The position numbers and the translations under genes were made by a program. Below, piece after piece: positions 1 to 5,530 of a stretch of DNA of 5,770 bases. The notes beneath the pieces are model-generated. The model was not told the DNA's origin, did no database searches, and saw nothing but the letters and a program-made list of their open reading frames with translations. Numbering within the stretch: the first letter of the stretch is position 1; each line of letters starts with the position of its first letter. Source of the DNA: Actinomycetota bacterium (GTDB lineage Bacteria > Actinomycetota > Coriobacteriia > Coriobacteriales > RUG844); assembly GCA_013335845.1 (NCBI GenBank), contig JAAXUU010000105.1, positions 1 through 5,770 on the forward strand. Reading direction: 5' to 3'.

Positions 1-1
1 C

Positions 2-1747
2 CCCGATGATGCCGGCTTCTATGAAGACGATTATATCGCGATGGGTTTCAGGCGTCTTTCCATCATCGACCTCGATACCGGGCATCAACCTATTTTCAAT
101 GAGACAGGACAGCTTGTCCTGACATTCAACGGTGAAATCTACAACTATCGCGAGATTCGGGAAGAGCTTGTCGGATGTGGCCATATCTTCGGGACAAAGG
201 CCGATTCAGAGGTTTTGCTCCATGGATTCGAAGAGTGGGGCGTAGAGATACTCGGGCGATTGCGCGGTATGTTCGCTTTCGCTATTTACAATAAAGCGGA
301 TAAATCACTCTTCATCGCACGCGACCCATTCGGTATAAAACCGATGCACTATATGAGAACCGCTTCGAATTTCCTTTATGGTTCGGAGATAAAATCGTTC
401 CTTGAGTTCCCCGGATTCGACAAGCGATTCAATTATCGAGCGCTCGACAGGTACCTCTCGTTCCAGTACTCCGTTCCGCCCGAAACATTTTTCGAGGGCG
501 TGTTCTGCCTCCTACCGGGGCACTATCTCTGGTACAAAGAGGGCGAAGTCGAGACGAAGCGTTACTGGGAAGCCCGCTTCAATCCTGACGAGACCCTCAC
601 TGAAGACGAGGCGGTCGATAGAATCGATGCCGCCTTCGAGGATTCGGTTGAAGCACATCGCATCGCGGATGTCGAGGTCGGCTGCTTTCTGTCAAGCGGT
701 GTGGATTCGAGCTATGTCGCGAGCTACTTCGAGGGTCAGCGCACATTCACTGTCGGTTTCGACTTCGGCGAGAAGTATAACGAGACGAGTTATGCCGAGC
801 GGCTCTCCAAGGAGATACACACGACGCATTACAGCAAGATCATCACGTCGGATGAGTTCTGGGATGCGGTTCCTATAGTCCAGTATCATCTCGACCAACC
901 GCTTGCTGACCCTTCCGCCGTCGCCCTCTATTTCGTTTCGAAACTTGCGAGTGAGCATGTGAAGGTCGTGCTATCGGGTGAGGGCGCCGACGAGCTTTTC
1001 GGAGGCTATACCATCTATCGGGAGCCGAGCGCTCGCCGTAGATACCAACGCTTGGTCCCTTACAGCATCAGGAACTGGGTTGCGAACTTCGCTCGAAAGA
1101 ATCTACCCGATATCAAGGGCAAAGCATTCCTGATCAGGGGAGCCCGTCCGATAATCGACACGTATATCGGCAATGCATTCATGTTCGATGTGACGGAGAA
1201 ACGCCGTCTGTTGAAAGACGGCTCCTTGGCTACAAGCCCGAAAGATGCGTGCAAGCCTTACTACGAGCGCGTCCCCGAGTATGATTCCGAGACGCAGATG
1301 CAATACCTCGATATCAATCTTTGGATGGTCGGAGATATCCTGCTGAAAGCGGATCGTATGTCGATGGCGAATTCTCTCGAGTTGCGTGTCCCTTTCCTCG
1401 ACCGGAAGGTATTCGAAGTCGCATCCTCCTTGCCGACCGATCTACGCGTGAACAAGGAGAATACGAAATACGCGATGCGCAAAGCGGCATCGAGGCACCT
1501 CCCGTTGGCAACCGCCGAGAAGCGCAAGCTCGGTTTCCCTGTCCCCACCCGCGTTTGGTTGCGCGATGAGAAGTATTATCTTCGTGTGAAGGAAGCGTTC
1601 ACATCGGAAAACGCGGAAGAATTCTTCGACACAGCCGTTCTTGTCGAGTTCTTGGACGAGCATTATCGAGGAGATCATGACAATTCACGTAAGATTTGGA
1701 CCGTATACAGCTTTCTTGTGTGGTATAGCATATATTTTGCCACCTAG
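2..1747 (+). CDS. asnB: Asparagine synthetase, glutamine-hydrolysing (5'-truncated by window edge)
   Basis: Cytoplasmic enzyme that makes asparagine from aspartate, ATP and glutamine-derived ammonia. The reading frame is open from base 2, and the codons before the first ATG (41) read PDDAGFYEDDYIA, the familiar sequence after the HRG motif. The gene therefore starts upstream, and about 33-40 residues including the nucleophilic Cys are missing. Counting from the ATG at 41, the glutaminase domain shows RRLSIID (4-10), NGEIYN (30-35), ADSEV (54-58) and FGIKPMHY (97-104). The synthetase domain shows the PPi loop SSGVDSS (218-224, bases 692-712), LSGEGADELFGGY (311-323) and, further on, RVPFLD. 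Full length would be near 615-620 aa, like Bacillus AsnO/AsnB. The stop is TAG at 1745. No frameshift is visible. Family assignment is secure; the exact paralogue type (AsnB versus AsnO-like) is inference. Confidence 0.95.
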   Translation, partial: PDDAGFYEDDYIAMGFRRLSIIDLDTGHQPIFNETGQLVLTFNGEIYNYREIREELVGCGHIFGTKADSEVLLHGFEEWGVEILGRLRGMFAFAIYNKADKSLFIARDPFGIKPMHYMRTASNFLYGSEIKSFLEFPGFDKRFNYRALDRYLSFQYSVPPETFFEGVFCLLPGHYLWYKEGEVETKRYWEARFNPDETLTEDEAVDRIDAAFEDSVEAHRIADVEVGCFLSSGVDSSYVASYFEGQRTFTVGFDFGEKYNETSYAERLSKEIHTTHYSKIITSDEFWDAVPIVQYHLDQPLADPSAVALYFVSKLASEHVKVVLSGEGADELFGGYTIYREPSARRRYQRLVPYSIRNWVANFARKNLPDIKGKAFLIRGARPIIDTYIGNAFMFDVTEKRRLLKDGSLATSPKDACKPYYERVPEYDSETQMQYLDINLWMVGDILLKADRMSMANSLELRVPFLDRKVFEVASSLPTDLRVNKENTKYAMRKAASRHLPLATAEKRKLGFPVPTRVWLRDEKYYLRVKEAFTSENAEEFFDTAVLVEFLDEHYRGDHDNSRKIWTVYSFLVWYSIYFAT

Positions 1748-1751
1748 ACCC

Positions 1752-1781
1752 TTGTTTATAATTTAAAAACTGAGGTACAAT
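1752..1781 (+). promoter_or_regulatory. Candidate housekeeping-sigma promoter for infA and the alpha operon
   Basis: In the AT-rich gap after asnB, TTGTTT (1752-1757) and TACAAT (1776-1781) are separated by 18 nt. Each matches most of the sigma-70/SigA consensus (4/6 and 5/6). Transcription would start near 1788, about 44 nt before the preferred infA start. A perfect TATAAT also occurs at 1757-1762, but the hexamer about 16 nt upstream (TTTTGC) is a poor -35. No terminator-like hairpin follows asnB, so read-through from asnB is also possible. The call rests on motif match only. Confidence 0.45.
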
Positions 1782-1799
1782 GTTCAACTGCGTCTGAAC
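1782..1799. repeat. Short inverted repeat between the promoter and infA
   Basis: GTTCA (1782-1786) and TGAAC (1795-1799) form a perfect 5-bp dyad around an 8-nt centre. It lies directly after the candidate -10 box, spanning the expected transcription start. It could be an operator or a weak 5'-UTR hairpin. Five base pairs is short enough to arise by chance, so no function is assigned. Confidence 0.3.
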
Positions 1800-1831
1800 G
1801 CAAATACTAGAAGTTAATGAGAGTAGCGAAT

Positions 1832-2053
1832 TTGGCAAAGCAAGAATCTGCAATAGAACTCGAAGGCAAGGTTATCGAACCTCTGCCCAATGCTATGTTT
1901 CGTGTGGAACTTGAGAACGGGCACGTTGTCTTGGCGCATATATCGGGAAAGATGCGGATGCACTATATTCGAATTCTTCCCGGTGATCGTGTGACCGTGG
2001 AACTGTCGCCTTACGATCTCACACGAGGCCGTATCACCTATCGCTATAAATAA
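1832..2053 (+). CDS. infA: Translation initiation factor IF-1
   Basis: IF-1 binds the A site of the 30S subunit during initiation and helps IF-2 and IF-3 select the initiator tRNA. The product is almost entirely a single OB fold with the hallmark stretches [43 protein letters not shown] and [10 protein letters not shown] chose TTG at 1832 because it places the start at the family-typical M-A-K and gives 73 residues, the normal IF-1 length of about 72-73. A GAGAG at 1819-1823 sits 8 nt upstream as a modest ribosome-binding site. The alternative ATG at 1817 would add five residues (MRVAN), with only a weak AGAAG at 1809-1813. The stop is TAA at 2051. It is the first gene of the alpha-operon block here and is followed by an unusually long 121-nt gap. 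Confidence 0.93.
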   Translation: MAKQESAIELEGKVIEPLPNAMFRVELENGHVVLAHISGKMRMHYIRILPGDRVTVELSPYDLTRGRITYRYK

Positions 2054-2174
2054 GCGAGGTTGGTTTGGCGCCAAGGTAGTTTCGGCGTCTGTATTGTTTG
2101 GTATGAAAAAAAGCGTTTGCGGCTGCAGCGTTTAGATAGATTTGAAAGCTTTTTACAACCGAAAGGAATCTACA
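2054..2174 (+). other. infA-rpmJ intergenic region, possible leader
   Basis: This 121-nt stretch is by far the longest gap in the ribosomal cluster, where the others are 5-29 nt. It holds a perfect 10-bp palindrome TTGGCGCCAA (2065-2074), an A-run followed by GC (from 2106), a GCTGCAGC palindrome (2122-2129) and GCTTTTT (2149-2155). AAAAAGC and GCTTTTT could pair across a loop of about 35 nt. I found no convincing -35/-10 pair and no ORF. It could be a ribosomal-protein-binding leader, but that is inference. Confidence 0.3.
2159..2167 (+). promoter_or_regulatory. Ribosome-binding site of rpmJ
   Basis: CCGAAAGGA carries the Shine-Dalgarno core AAAGGA (2162-2167), 7 nt before the rpmJ ATG. The same nine bases recur before rpsM at 2289-2297. 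CC-GAAA-GG has the form of a tiny GNRA-capped stem, but two base pairs would not be stable alone. Confidence 0.75.
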
Positions 2175-2288
2175 ATGAAGGTACGTCCTTCGGTCAAGAA
2201 GATGTGTGATAAGTGCAAGATTATCCGACGCCATGGCAAAGTACTCGTCATTTGCGAGAACCCACGTCATAAGCAGCGTCAGGGCTAG
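2175..2288 (+). CDS. rpmJ: 50S ribosomal protein L36 (zinc-ribbon form)
   Basis: L36 is the smallest large-subunit protein. It sits near the 23S rRNA region below the L7/L12 stalk and is added late in assembly. The 37 codons read [17 protein letters not shown] and end in NPRHKQRQG, which is textbook L36 with a normal length of 37-38 aa. The zinc ligands C11, C14, C27 and H32 are all present, so this is the C+ (zinc-binding) form rather than the zinc-independent paralogue. The ATG at 2175 has AAAGGA 7 nt upstream. The stop is TAG at 2286, and the next gene starts 16 nt later, so translation is probably coupled with rpsM. Confidence 0.97.
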   Translation: MKVRPSVKKMCDKCKIIRRHGKVLVICENPRHKQRQG

Positions 2289-2298
2289 CCGAAAGGAG
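2289..2298 (+). promoter_or_regulatory. Ribosome-binding site that fixes the rpsM TTG start
   Basis: AAAGGAG (2292-2298) lies 6 nt before the TTG at 2305 and directly after the rpmJ stop codon. It is one of the strongest Shine-Dalgarno matches in the window and supports a TTG start over the in-frame ATGs at 2206 and 2233, which would run inside rpmJ. Confidence 0.85.
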
Positions 2299-2304
2299 CA
2301 CACA

Positions 2305-2676
2305 TTGGCCCGAATTTCTGGTGTCGACCTTCCACGCGAAAAGCGCGTTGAGATAGGTTTGACCTACATTTATGGAATTGGTCGCACAACGGCCGCACAA
2401 ATCATCGCCGAAACGGGTGTGAACCCGGATACGCGTGTTCGAGATCTCAGCGAAGAAGAGGTAGCGAAGCTTCGTGAGTATATCGACAAGAACTTCAACA
2501 TAGAAGGTGACCTGCGTCGCGAGACTTCTCAGAATATCAAGCGTCTCATGGAAATCGGCTGCTATCGCGGTCTTCGCCATCGCAAAGGTCTTCCTGTCCG
2601 CGGTCAGCGCACGCATACGAACGCTCGTACGCGCAAAGGTCCGCGCAAGCAAATCGGCGGAAAGAAGAAGGGTTAG
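2305..2676 (+). CDS. rpsM: 30S ribosomal protein S13
   Basis: S13 sits on the head of the small subunit, contacts 16S rRNA, S19 and the P-site tRNA, and forms bridges to L5 on the 50S. From the TTG at 2305 the product is 123 aa, the usual length. It starts [10 protein letters not shown] and contains the helix-two-turns-helix segment [10 protein letters not shown], then [20 protein letters not shown], and ends in the basic tail [16 protein letters not shown] that reaches the decoding centre. The frame stays open upstream through an ATG at 2206, but that would add 33 unrelated residues overlapping rpmJ, and the AAAGGAG site points to TTG. The stop TAG (2674) is 5 nt before rpsK, indicating tight coupling. 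Confidence 0.96.
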   Translation: MARISGVDLPREKRVEIGLTYIYGIGRTTAAQIIAETGVNPDTRVRDLSEEEVAKLREYIDKNFNIEGDLRRETSQNIKRLMEIGCYRGLRHRKGLPVRGQRTHTNARTRKGPRKQIGGKKKG

Positions 2677-2681
2677 GATAG

Positions 2682-3080
2682 ATGGCTGCGAAGAAAAATG
2701 TCCGCACCCGAATCAAGCGTTCTGAACGCAAGAACATCGCGACCGGACAAGCGCATATCAAGAGCACGTTCAACAATACTATAGTGAGCATTACCGATCC
2801 TCAGGGTAACGTAATCTCATGGCAGTCTGCCGGTACGGTCGGCTTCAAGGGTTCGCGTAAATCGACTCCCTTCGCCGCTCAGATGGCTGCAGAAGCTGCT
2901 GCAAAGATGGCACAGGAACATGGCCTTCGCAAGGTTTCGGTTTTCGTTAAGGGCCCCGGTTCCGGTCGCGAGACCGCTATCCGTTCGCTTCAAGCTGCCG
3001 GACTCGAGATCGCCAGCATTCAAGATTGCACCCCTATTCCGCACAACGGTTGCCGTCAGCGCAAGCGTCGTCGCGTGTAA
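2682..3080 (+). CDS. rpsK: 30S ribosomal protein S11
   Basis: S11 lies on the platform of the 30S subunit near the E site and contacts 16S rRNA helices and S18/S21 where present. The 132-aa product, of typical length, begins with a basic arm and contains [36 protein letters not shown] and [19 protein letters not shown]. The Asn-Gly pair in PIPHNGC, known in E. coli S11 to form isoaspartate, is present. The C-terminus is CRQRKRRRV, where E. coli has CRPPKKRRV. The ATG at 2682 has AGGAT overlapping the rpsM stop and AGAAGGG slightly further up. rpsD starts 17 nt after the stop. Confidence 0.97.
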   Translation: MAAKKNVRTRIKRSERKNIATGQAHIKSTFNNTIVSITDPQGNVISWQSAGTVGFKGSRKSTPFAAQMAAEAAAKMAQEHGLRKVSVFVKGPGSGRETAIRSLQAAGLEIASIQDCTPIPHNGCRQRKRRRV

Positions 3081-3097
3081 CACTGGAAGGATAACAA

Positions 3098-3724
3098 ATG
3101 GCTCGATACACCGGGGCGGACTGTCGCTTGTGCCGCCGTGAAGGTAATAAACTATTCCTCAAGGGTGATCGCTGCTACACCGACAAATGTGCGGTTGAGC
3201 GTCGTCCCTACCCACCGGGTGAGGCCGGTCATAAGCGTGTGAAAGAGAGCGAATATCGCACTCAGTTGCGCGAAAAGCAGAAGACCAAGAGAATCTATGG
3301 TCTCATGGAAAAGCAGTTCCACGGTTATTACGTATTGGCTAACCGCCAAGAGGGTATCACCGGTGAGAATTTGCTTCGTATTTTGGAAAGTCGTCTCGAT
3401 AACGTCGTTTATCGACTTGGTTTCGCCAAGTCTCGCGACGAGGCTCGTCAAACAGTTCGCCATGGTCACATATTCGTGAACGGCAAGCGTGTGGATATTC
3501 CTTCTTATCGCATCCGTCCCGGTGACCTTGTCGCGATTGCACCCAAGGCTAAGGACCTACTCGTCATCAAGACCGCTTTGATTTCTTCTCAGCGCACAGA
3601 GGTTCCCGGTTGGCTTGAAGTCGATATCGAGAAGCTCCAAGGTTCTATTCTCTCGCTTCCGACGCGTGAGCAGATCGATCTTGATATTAACGAGCAGCTC
3701 ATCATCGAGCTCTACTCGAAGTAA
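3098..3724 (+). CDS. rpsD: 30S ribosomal protein S4, four-cysteine zinc form
   Basis: S4 is a primary 16S rRNA-binding protein that nucleates assembly of the 30S body. It lines the mRNA entry channel and in several bacteria represses its own operon by binding mRNA. The 208-aa product has C9, C12, C26 and C31 in its N-terminal domain, at the same positions as the zinc site of Thermus S4, so this is the C+ form. An all-alpha region follows ([29 protein letters not shown]). The S4 RNA-binding domain begins around residue 100 ([22 protein letters not shown] then [13 protein letters not shown]). The ATG at 3098 has GGAAGGA (3085-3091) 6 nt upstream. The Cys motif argues against typical mycobacterial or streptomycete lineages, whose S4 lacks it. 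Confidence 0.97.
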   Translation: MARYTGADCRLCRREGNKLFLKGDRCYTDKCAVERRPYPPGEAGHKRVKESEYRTQLREKQKTKRIYGLMEKQFHGYYVLANRQEGITGENLLRILESRLDNVVYRLGFAKSRDEARQTVRHGHIFVNGKRVDIPSYRIRPGDLVAIAPKAKDLLVIKTALISSQRTEVPGWLEVDIEKLQGSILSLPTREQIDLDINEQLIIELYSK

Positions 3725-3736
3725 CGATTACAAGCC

Positions 3737-3743
3737 AAGGAGG
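3737..3743 (+). promoter_or_regulatory. Ribosome-binding site of rpoA
   Basis: AAGGAGG is a full-strength Shine-Dalgarno sequence, the strongest in the window, 10 nt before the rpoA ATG at 3754. It favours this start over the in-frame ATG at 3766. A strong site fits the need for alpha subunit in excess, since two copies enter each polymerase. Confidence 0.8.
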
Positions 3744-3753
3744 CTGGAATTAT

Positions 3754-4695
3754 ATGACAGAGTTCATGAGGCCCCAAGTTACGATTGAGCAAGTAGATGA
3801 TTCGATGGCGCGTTATATCGTCGAACCGCTCGAGCGTGGTTATGGCTATACATTGGGCAATTGCATGCGTCGTGTATTGCTTTCTTCTCTTGATGGTGCA
3901 GCAGCTACTGCAATCAGTATCGAGGGTGTACAGCACGAATTCACGAGCACTCCTGGTATCGTAGAAGATGTCACGGATATAGTACTCAACGTGAAAGGAC
4001 TCGTCTTTTCTTCGATGGGTACGGGCGACCAAGCGGTCGCGACGGTTTCGGCTGTCGGCCCTTGCGTCGTAACAGGCGCTGATTTCAATGTACCTTCAGA
4101 ATTTATACTTATTAACCCTGAGCACGTCATTGCTACGCTTGCCGATGGTGCAAGGTTGGAAATGACGGCGCGCATCGGTGTTGGGCGCGGTTATGTTTCC
4201 GCTGAGCGCAACAAGCGTTCGGATGATGCCATCGGCGTCATACCTATCGATTCGTTGTTCTCACCGGTTCGTCGTTGCACCATGGACGTGACTGACTGTC
4301 GTGTCGGTCAGCGTACCGACTATGATCGCCTTGTACTCGAGGTGGAAACAGACGGTTCGATCACTCCTTCGGATGCGATCTGCCAAGCTGCGAATATCAT
4401 CAACCAGCACATGAATGCATTTCTCATGCTTAATAAAGGCGAGGAAGTTCCAGAGACCGCGAGCATTTTCGCTCCTGAGGGCCCAACCACTAATACCGAG
4501 CTTGAGAAGCAAGTCGAGGATTTGGACCTTTCGGTTCGTTCTTATAATTGCCTCAAGCGCGCCGGCATTCATTCGGTTCGCCAGCTCGTGGAGTTCTCGG
4601 AAAACGATCTGCTCAACATCCGCAACTTTGGTGCCAAGTCGATTGAAGAAGTCAAGGACAAGCTTCAGTCGATGGGCCTCAACCTTAAGCAATAG
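3754..4695 (+). CDS. rpoA: RNA polymerase alpha subunit
   Basis: The alpha subunit dimerises to start assembly of core RNA polymerase, and its C-terminal domain binds promoter UP elements and activators. The 313-aa length is normal. The N-terminal domain (about 1-230) includes YTLGNCMRRVLLSSLDGAA (32-50), the dimerisation helix, with Cys-Met where E. coli has Ala-Leu. GVIPIDSLFSPVRR (161-174) and DYDRLVLEVETDGSI follow. A Glu/Pro/Thr-rich linker spans about 230-250. The C-terminal domain (about 250-313) keeps the DNA-contact residues: R262, N265, C266, G293, K295 and S296 match E. coli R265, N268, C269, G296, K298 and S299, so UP-element binding should be intact. The stop is TAG at 4693, 14 nt before rplQ. 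Confidence 0.98.
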   Translation: MTEFMRPQVTIEQVDDSMARYIVEPLERGYGYTLGNCMRRVLLSSLDGAAATAISIEGVQHEFTSTPGIVEDVTDIVLNVKGLVFSSMGTGDQAVATVSAVGPCVVTGADFNVPSEFILINPEHVIATLADGARLEMTARIGVGRGYVSAERNKRSDDAIGVIPIDSLFSPVRRCTMDVTDCRVGQRTDYDRLVLEVETDGSITPSDAICQAANIINQHMNAFLMLNKGEEVPETASIFAPEGPTTNTELEKQVEDLDLSVRSYNCLKRAGIHSVRQLVEFSENDLLNIRNFGAKSIEEVKDKLQSMGLNLKQ

Positions 4696-4709
4696 TAGGA
4701 GATAGGTAA

Positions 4710-5297
4710 ATGAGACACTACAAGAAAGGCCGGAAGCTCGGCACCGATGCGAGCCACACAAAGGCCATAAAGAAGAGTTTGGTCGGAGCACTTCTCGCTA
4801 ACGACCGTATCAAGACAAGCGATGTCCGCGCGAAGGAGATTCGTGGCGATGTCGACCGTGTGATCACGTGGGCTAAGAAGGGCGACGTGCACTCCCGTCG
4901 TCTTGCTATCGCCAAAGTCGGCGATAAGGAAATCGTCCGCGAGGTCTTTGAGAAAGTCGCACAAGGGCTGTTCAAGGATCGCCCCGGCGGATACACGCGC
5001 ATCATGAAGCTCGGTCCCCGCAAGGGCGATAAGGCTCTCATGGTTATCATGGAGCTCGTTCTCGAGCCTATGAAGGCCGTCGCTGTTCCTGTCGAGAAGC
5101 CCGCGAAGAAGGCTGCTGCAACAAAGAAGGCCACCAAAGTGGCAGCTGTCGATGAGGCTGTAGCTGAAGAGGTTGTCGAGGAGGCCGTCGAAGAAGCTCC
5201 CGTCGAAGAAGTAGAAGCTGCCGCAGAGGTAGTTGAAGCGGAAGTCGTCGAAGAGGTTGCCGCCGAGGAAGCCCCTGCTGAGGAAGCCGCTAAGTAA
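4710..5297 (+). CDS. rplQ: 50S ribosomal protein L17 with long acidic C-terminal tail
   Basis: L17 binds 23S rRNA near the exit-tunnel side of the 50S subunit. Residues 1-119 are the conserved core: MRHYKKGRKLGTDASHTKA, DRIKTSDVRAKEIR, VHSRRLAIAKV, YTRIMKLGPRKGDKALM and VIMELVLE. The core matches the whole length of L17 in most bacteria (about 115-130 aa). Here a further 76 residues follow: a Lys/Ala linker (about 130-144, KPAKKAAATKKATK), then an Ala/Val/Glu stretch (148-195) with 19 Glu, one Asp and no Lys or Arg until the final Lys. Such tails occur in actinobacterial L17. It is probably disordered or helical and solvent-exposed; its function is unknown. The ATG at 4710 has AGGAG (4697-4701) 8 nt upstream. 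It is the last gene before the operon terminator. Confidence 0.97.
   Translation: MRHYKKGRKLGTDASHTKAIKKSLVGALLANDRIKTSDVRAKEIRGDVDRVITWAKKGDVHSRRLAIAKVGDKEIVREVFEKVAQGLFKDRPGGYTRIMKLGPRKGDKALMVIMELVLEPMKAVAVPVEKPAKKAAATKKATKVAAVDEAVAEEVVEEAVEEAPVEEVEAAAEVVEAEVVEEVAAEEAPAEEAAK
5067..5294 (+). repeat. Low-complexity Ala/Val/Glu-coding tail of rplQ
   Basis: This purine-rich stretch encodes L17 residues 120-195. Near-repeated units such as EEAPVEE and EEAPAEE, and recurring GTCGAAGAA or GTCGAGGAG codon blocks, suggest growth by local duplication or slippage. Synonymous codons vary between copies (GAA/GAG, GTC/GTT/GTA), so the repeats are not fresh duplications. Confidence 0.7.
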
Positions 5298-5325
5298 GCT
5301 TTCTCTATATACAATAGAATCGCGT

Positions 5326-5358
5326 CAGGGGCCTCCGTTGGAGGCTCTTGATTTTTTT
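5326..5358 (+). terminator. Rho-independent terminator after rplQ
   Basis: CAGGGGCCTCC (5326-5336) pairs with GGAGGCTCTTG (5340-5350) around a GTT loop. The 11-bp stem has two G-U pairs and a GC-rich inner half. It is followed by A and seven T (5352-5358). The hairpin begins 28 nt after the rplQ stop. The reverse strand has no T-run, so it is one-directional. It marks the end of the ribosomal operon and separates it from the ECF ATPase gene. Confidence 0.93.
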
Positions 5359-5437
5359 GGTCGGTTCGAACGTATCGGGTTCTGTCGTGGCGACCATGGA
5401 AGCGACTAGAGGTAGCGTTGGTTTGGAAAGAGGCAGT

Positions 5438-5524
5438 ATGTATACACAAAGCGCCGAGAAGCGAGCGCCTGCACAGACGTGGAAGGGTTCGGGCATTCAA
5501 GTCGACGAGGAAGCGGTATACTAA
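5438..5524 (+). CDS. Possible 28-codon small or leader ORF before the ECF ATPase gene
   Basis: ATG at 5438 is preceded by AAAGAGG (5427-5433) 4 nt upstream and opens 28 codons, starting MYTQSAEKRAPAQTW and ending DEEAVY, with TAA at 5522. The frame is the same as the following ecfA-type gene, with only two codons between the TAA and its ATG at 5531. The frame is open back to 5318 with further possible starts at GTG 5387 and ATG 5396. I recognise no family. It could be a coupled leader peptide, an old N-terminal extension cut off by the TAA, or chance. Confidence 0.2.
   Translation: MYTQSAEKRAPAQTWKGSGIQVDEEAVY
5517..5522 (+). promoter_or_regulatory. Candidate -10 box for a leaderless ECF ATPase transcript
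   Basis: TATACT (5517-5522) matches the -10 consensus at 5 of 6 positions and ends 8 nt before the ATG at 5531. Transcription would then begin at about 5529-5531, at or next to the start codon. No good -35 is visible 16-18 nt upstream (the bases around 5494-5500 read CATTCAA), and no usable Shine-Dalgarno precedes the ATG. Both fit a leaderless mRNA, a mode common in Actinobacteria. This is inference from motif and spacing. Confidence 0.4.
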
Positions 5525-5530
5525 ACGGTA

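Noticed and set aside
402..878. A 158-codon + strand frame inside asnB
   Set aside because: Ser/Arg-rich out-of-frame translation across the conserved PPi-loop region of asnB; it has no family features.
1748..1816. Terminator after asnB
   Set aside because: The T- and A-rich tract has no GC-rich hairpin before it; the only dyad (1782-1799) is short and not followed by T residues.
2142..2176. TTGAAA (2142-2147) plus TACAAT (2171-2176) as an rpmJ promoter
   Set aside because: The spacing is 23 nt, too long, and the -10 would overlap the rpmJ start codon.
2206..2304. N-terminal extension of S13 from ATG 2206 (33 extra residues)
   Set aside because: It overlaps rpmJ out of frame, is unlike any S13 N-terminus, and the strong AAAGGAG at 2292-2298 selects TTG 2305.
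4261..4791. A 176-codon - strand frame opposite rpoA
   Set aside because: It is a shadow of rpoA in a long well-conserved gene; no ribosome-binding site or recognisable domain.
5310..5315. TACAAT as a -10 promoter box after rplQ
   Set aside because: There is no -35 at the right distance, and a transcript from it would run straight into the terminator at 5326-5358.
5305..5496. A 63-codon - strand frame after rplQ
   Set aside because: It runs through the terminator stem and has no recognisable motif or ribosome-binding site.
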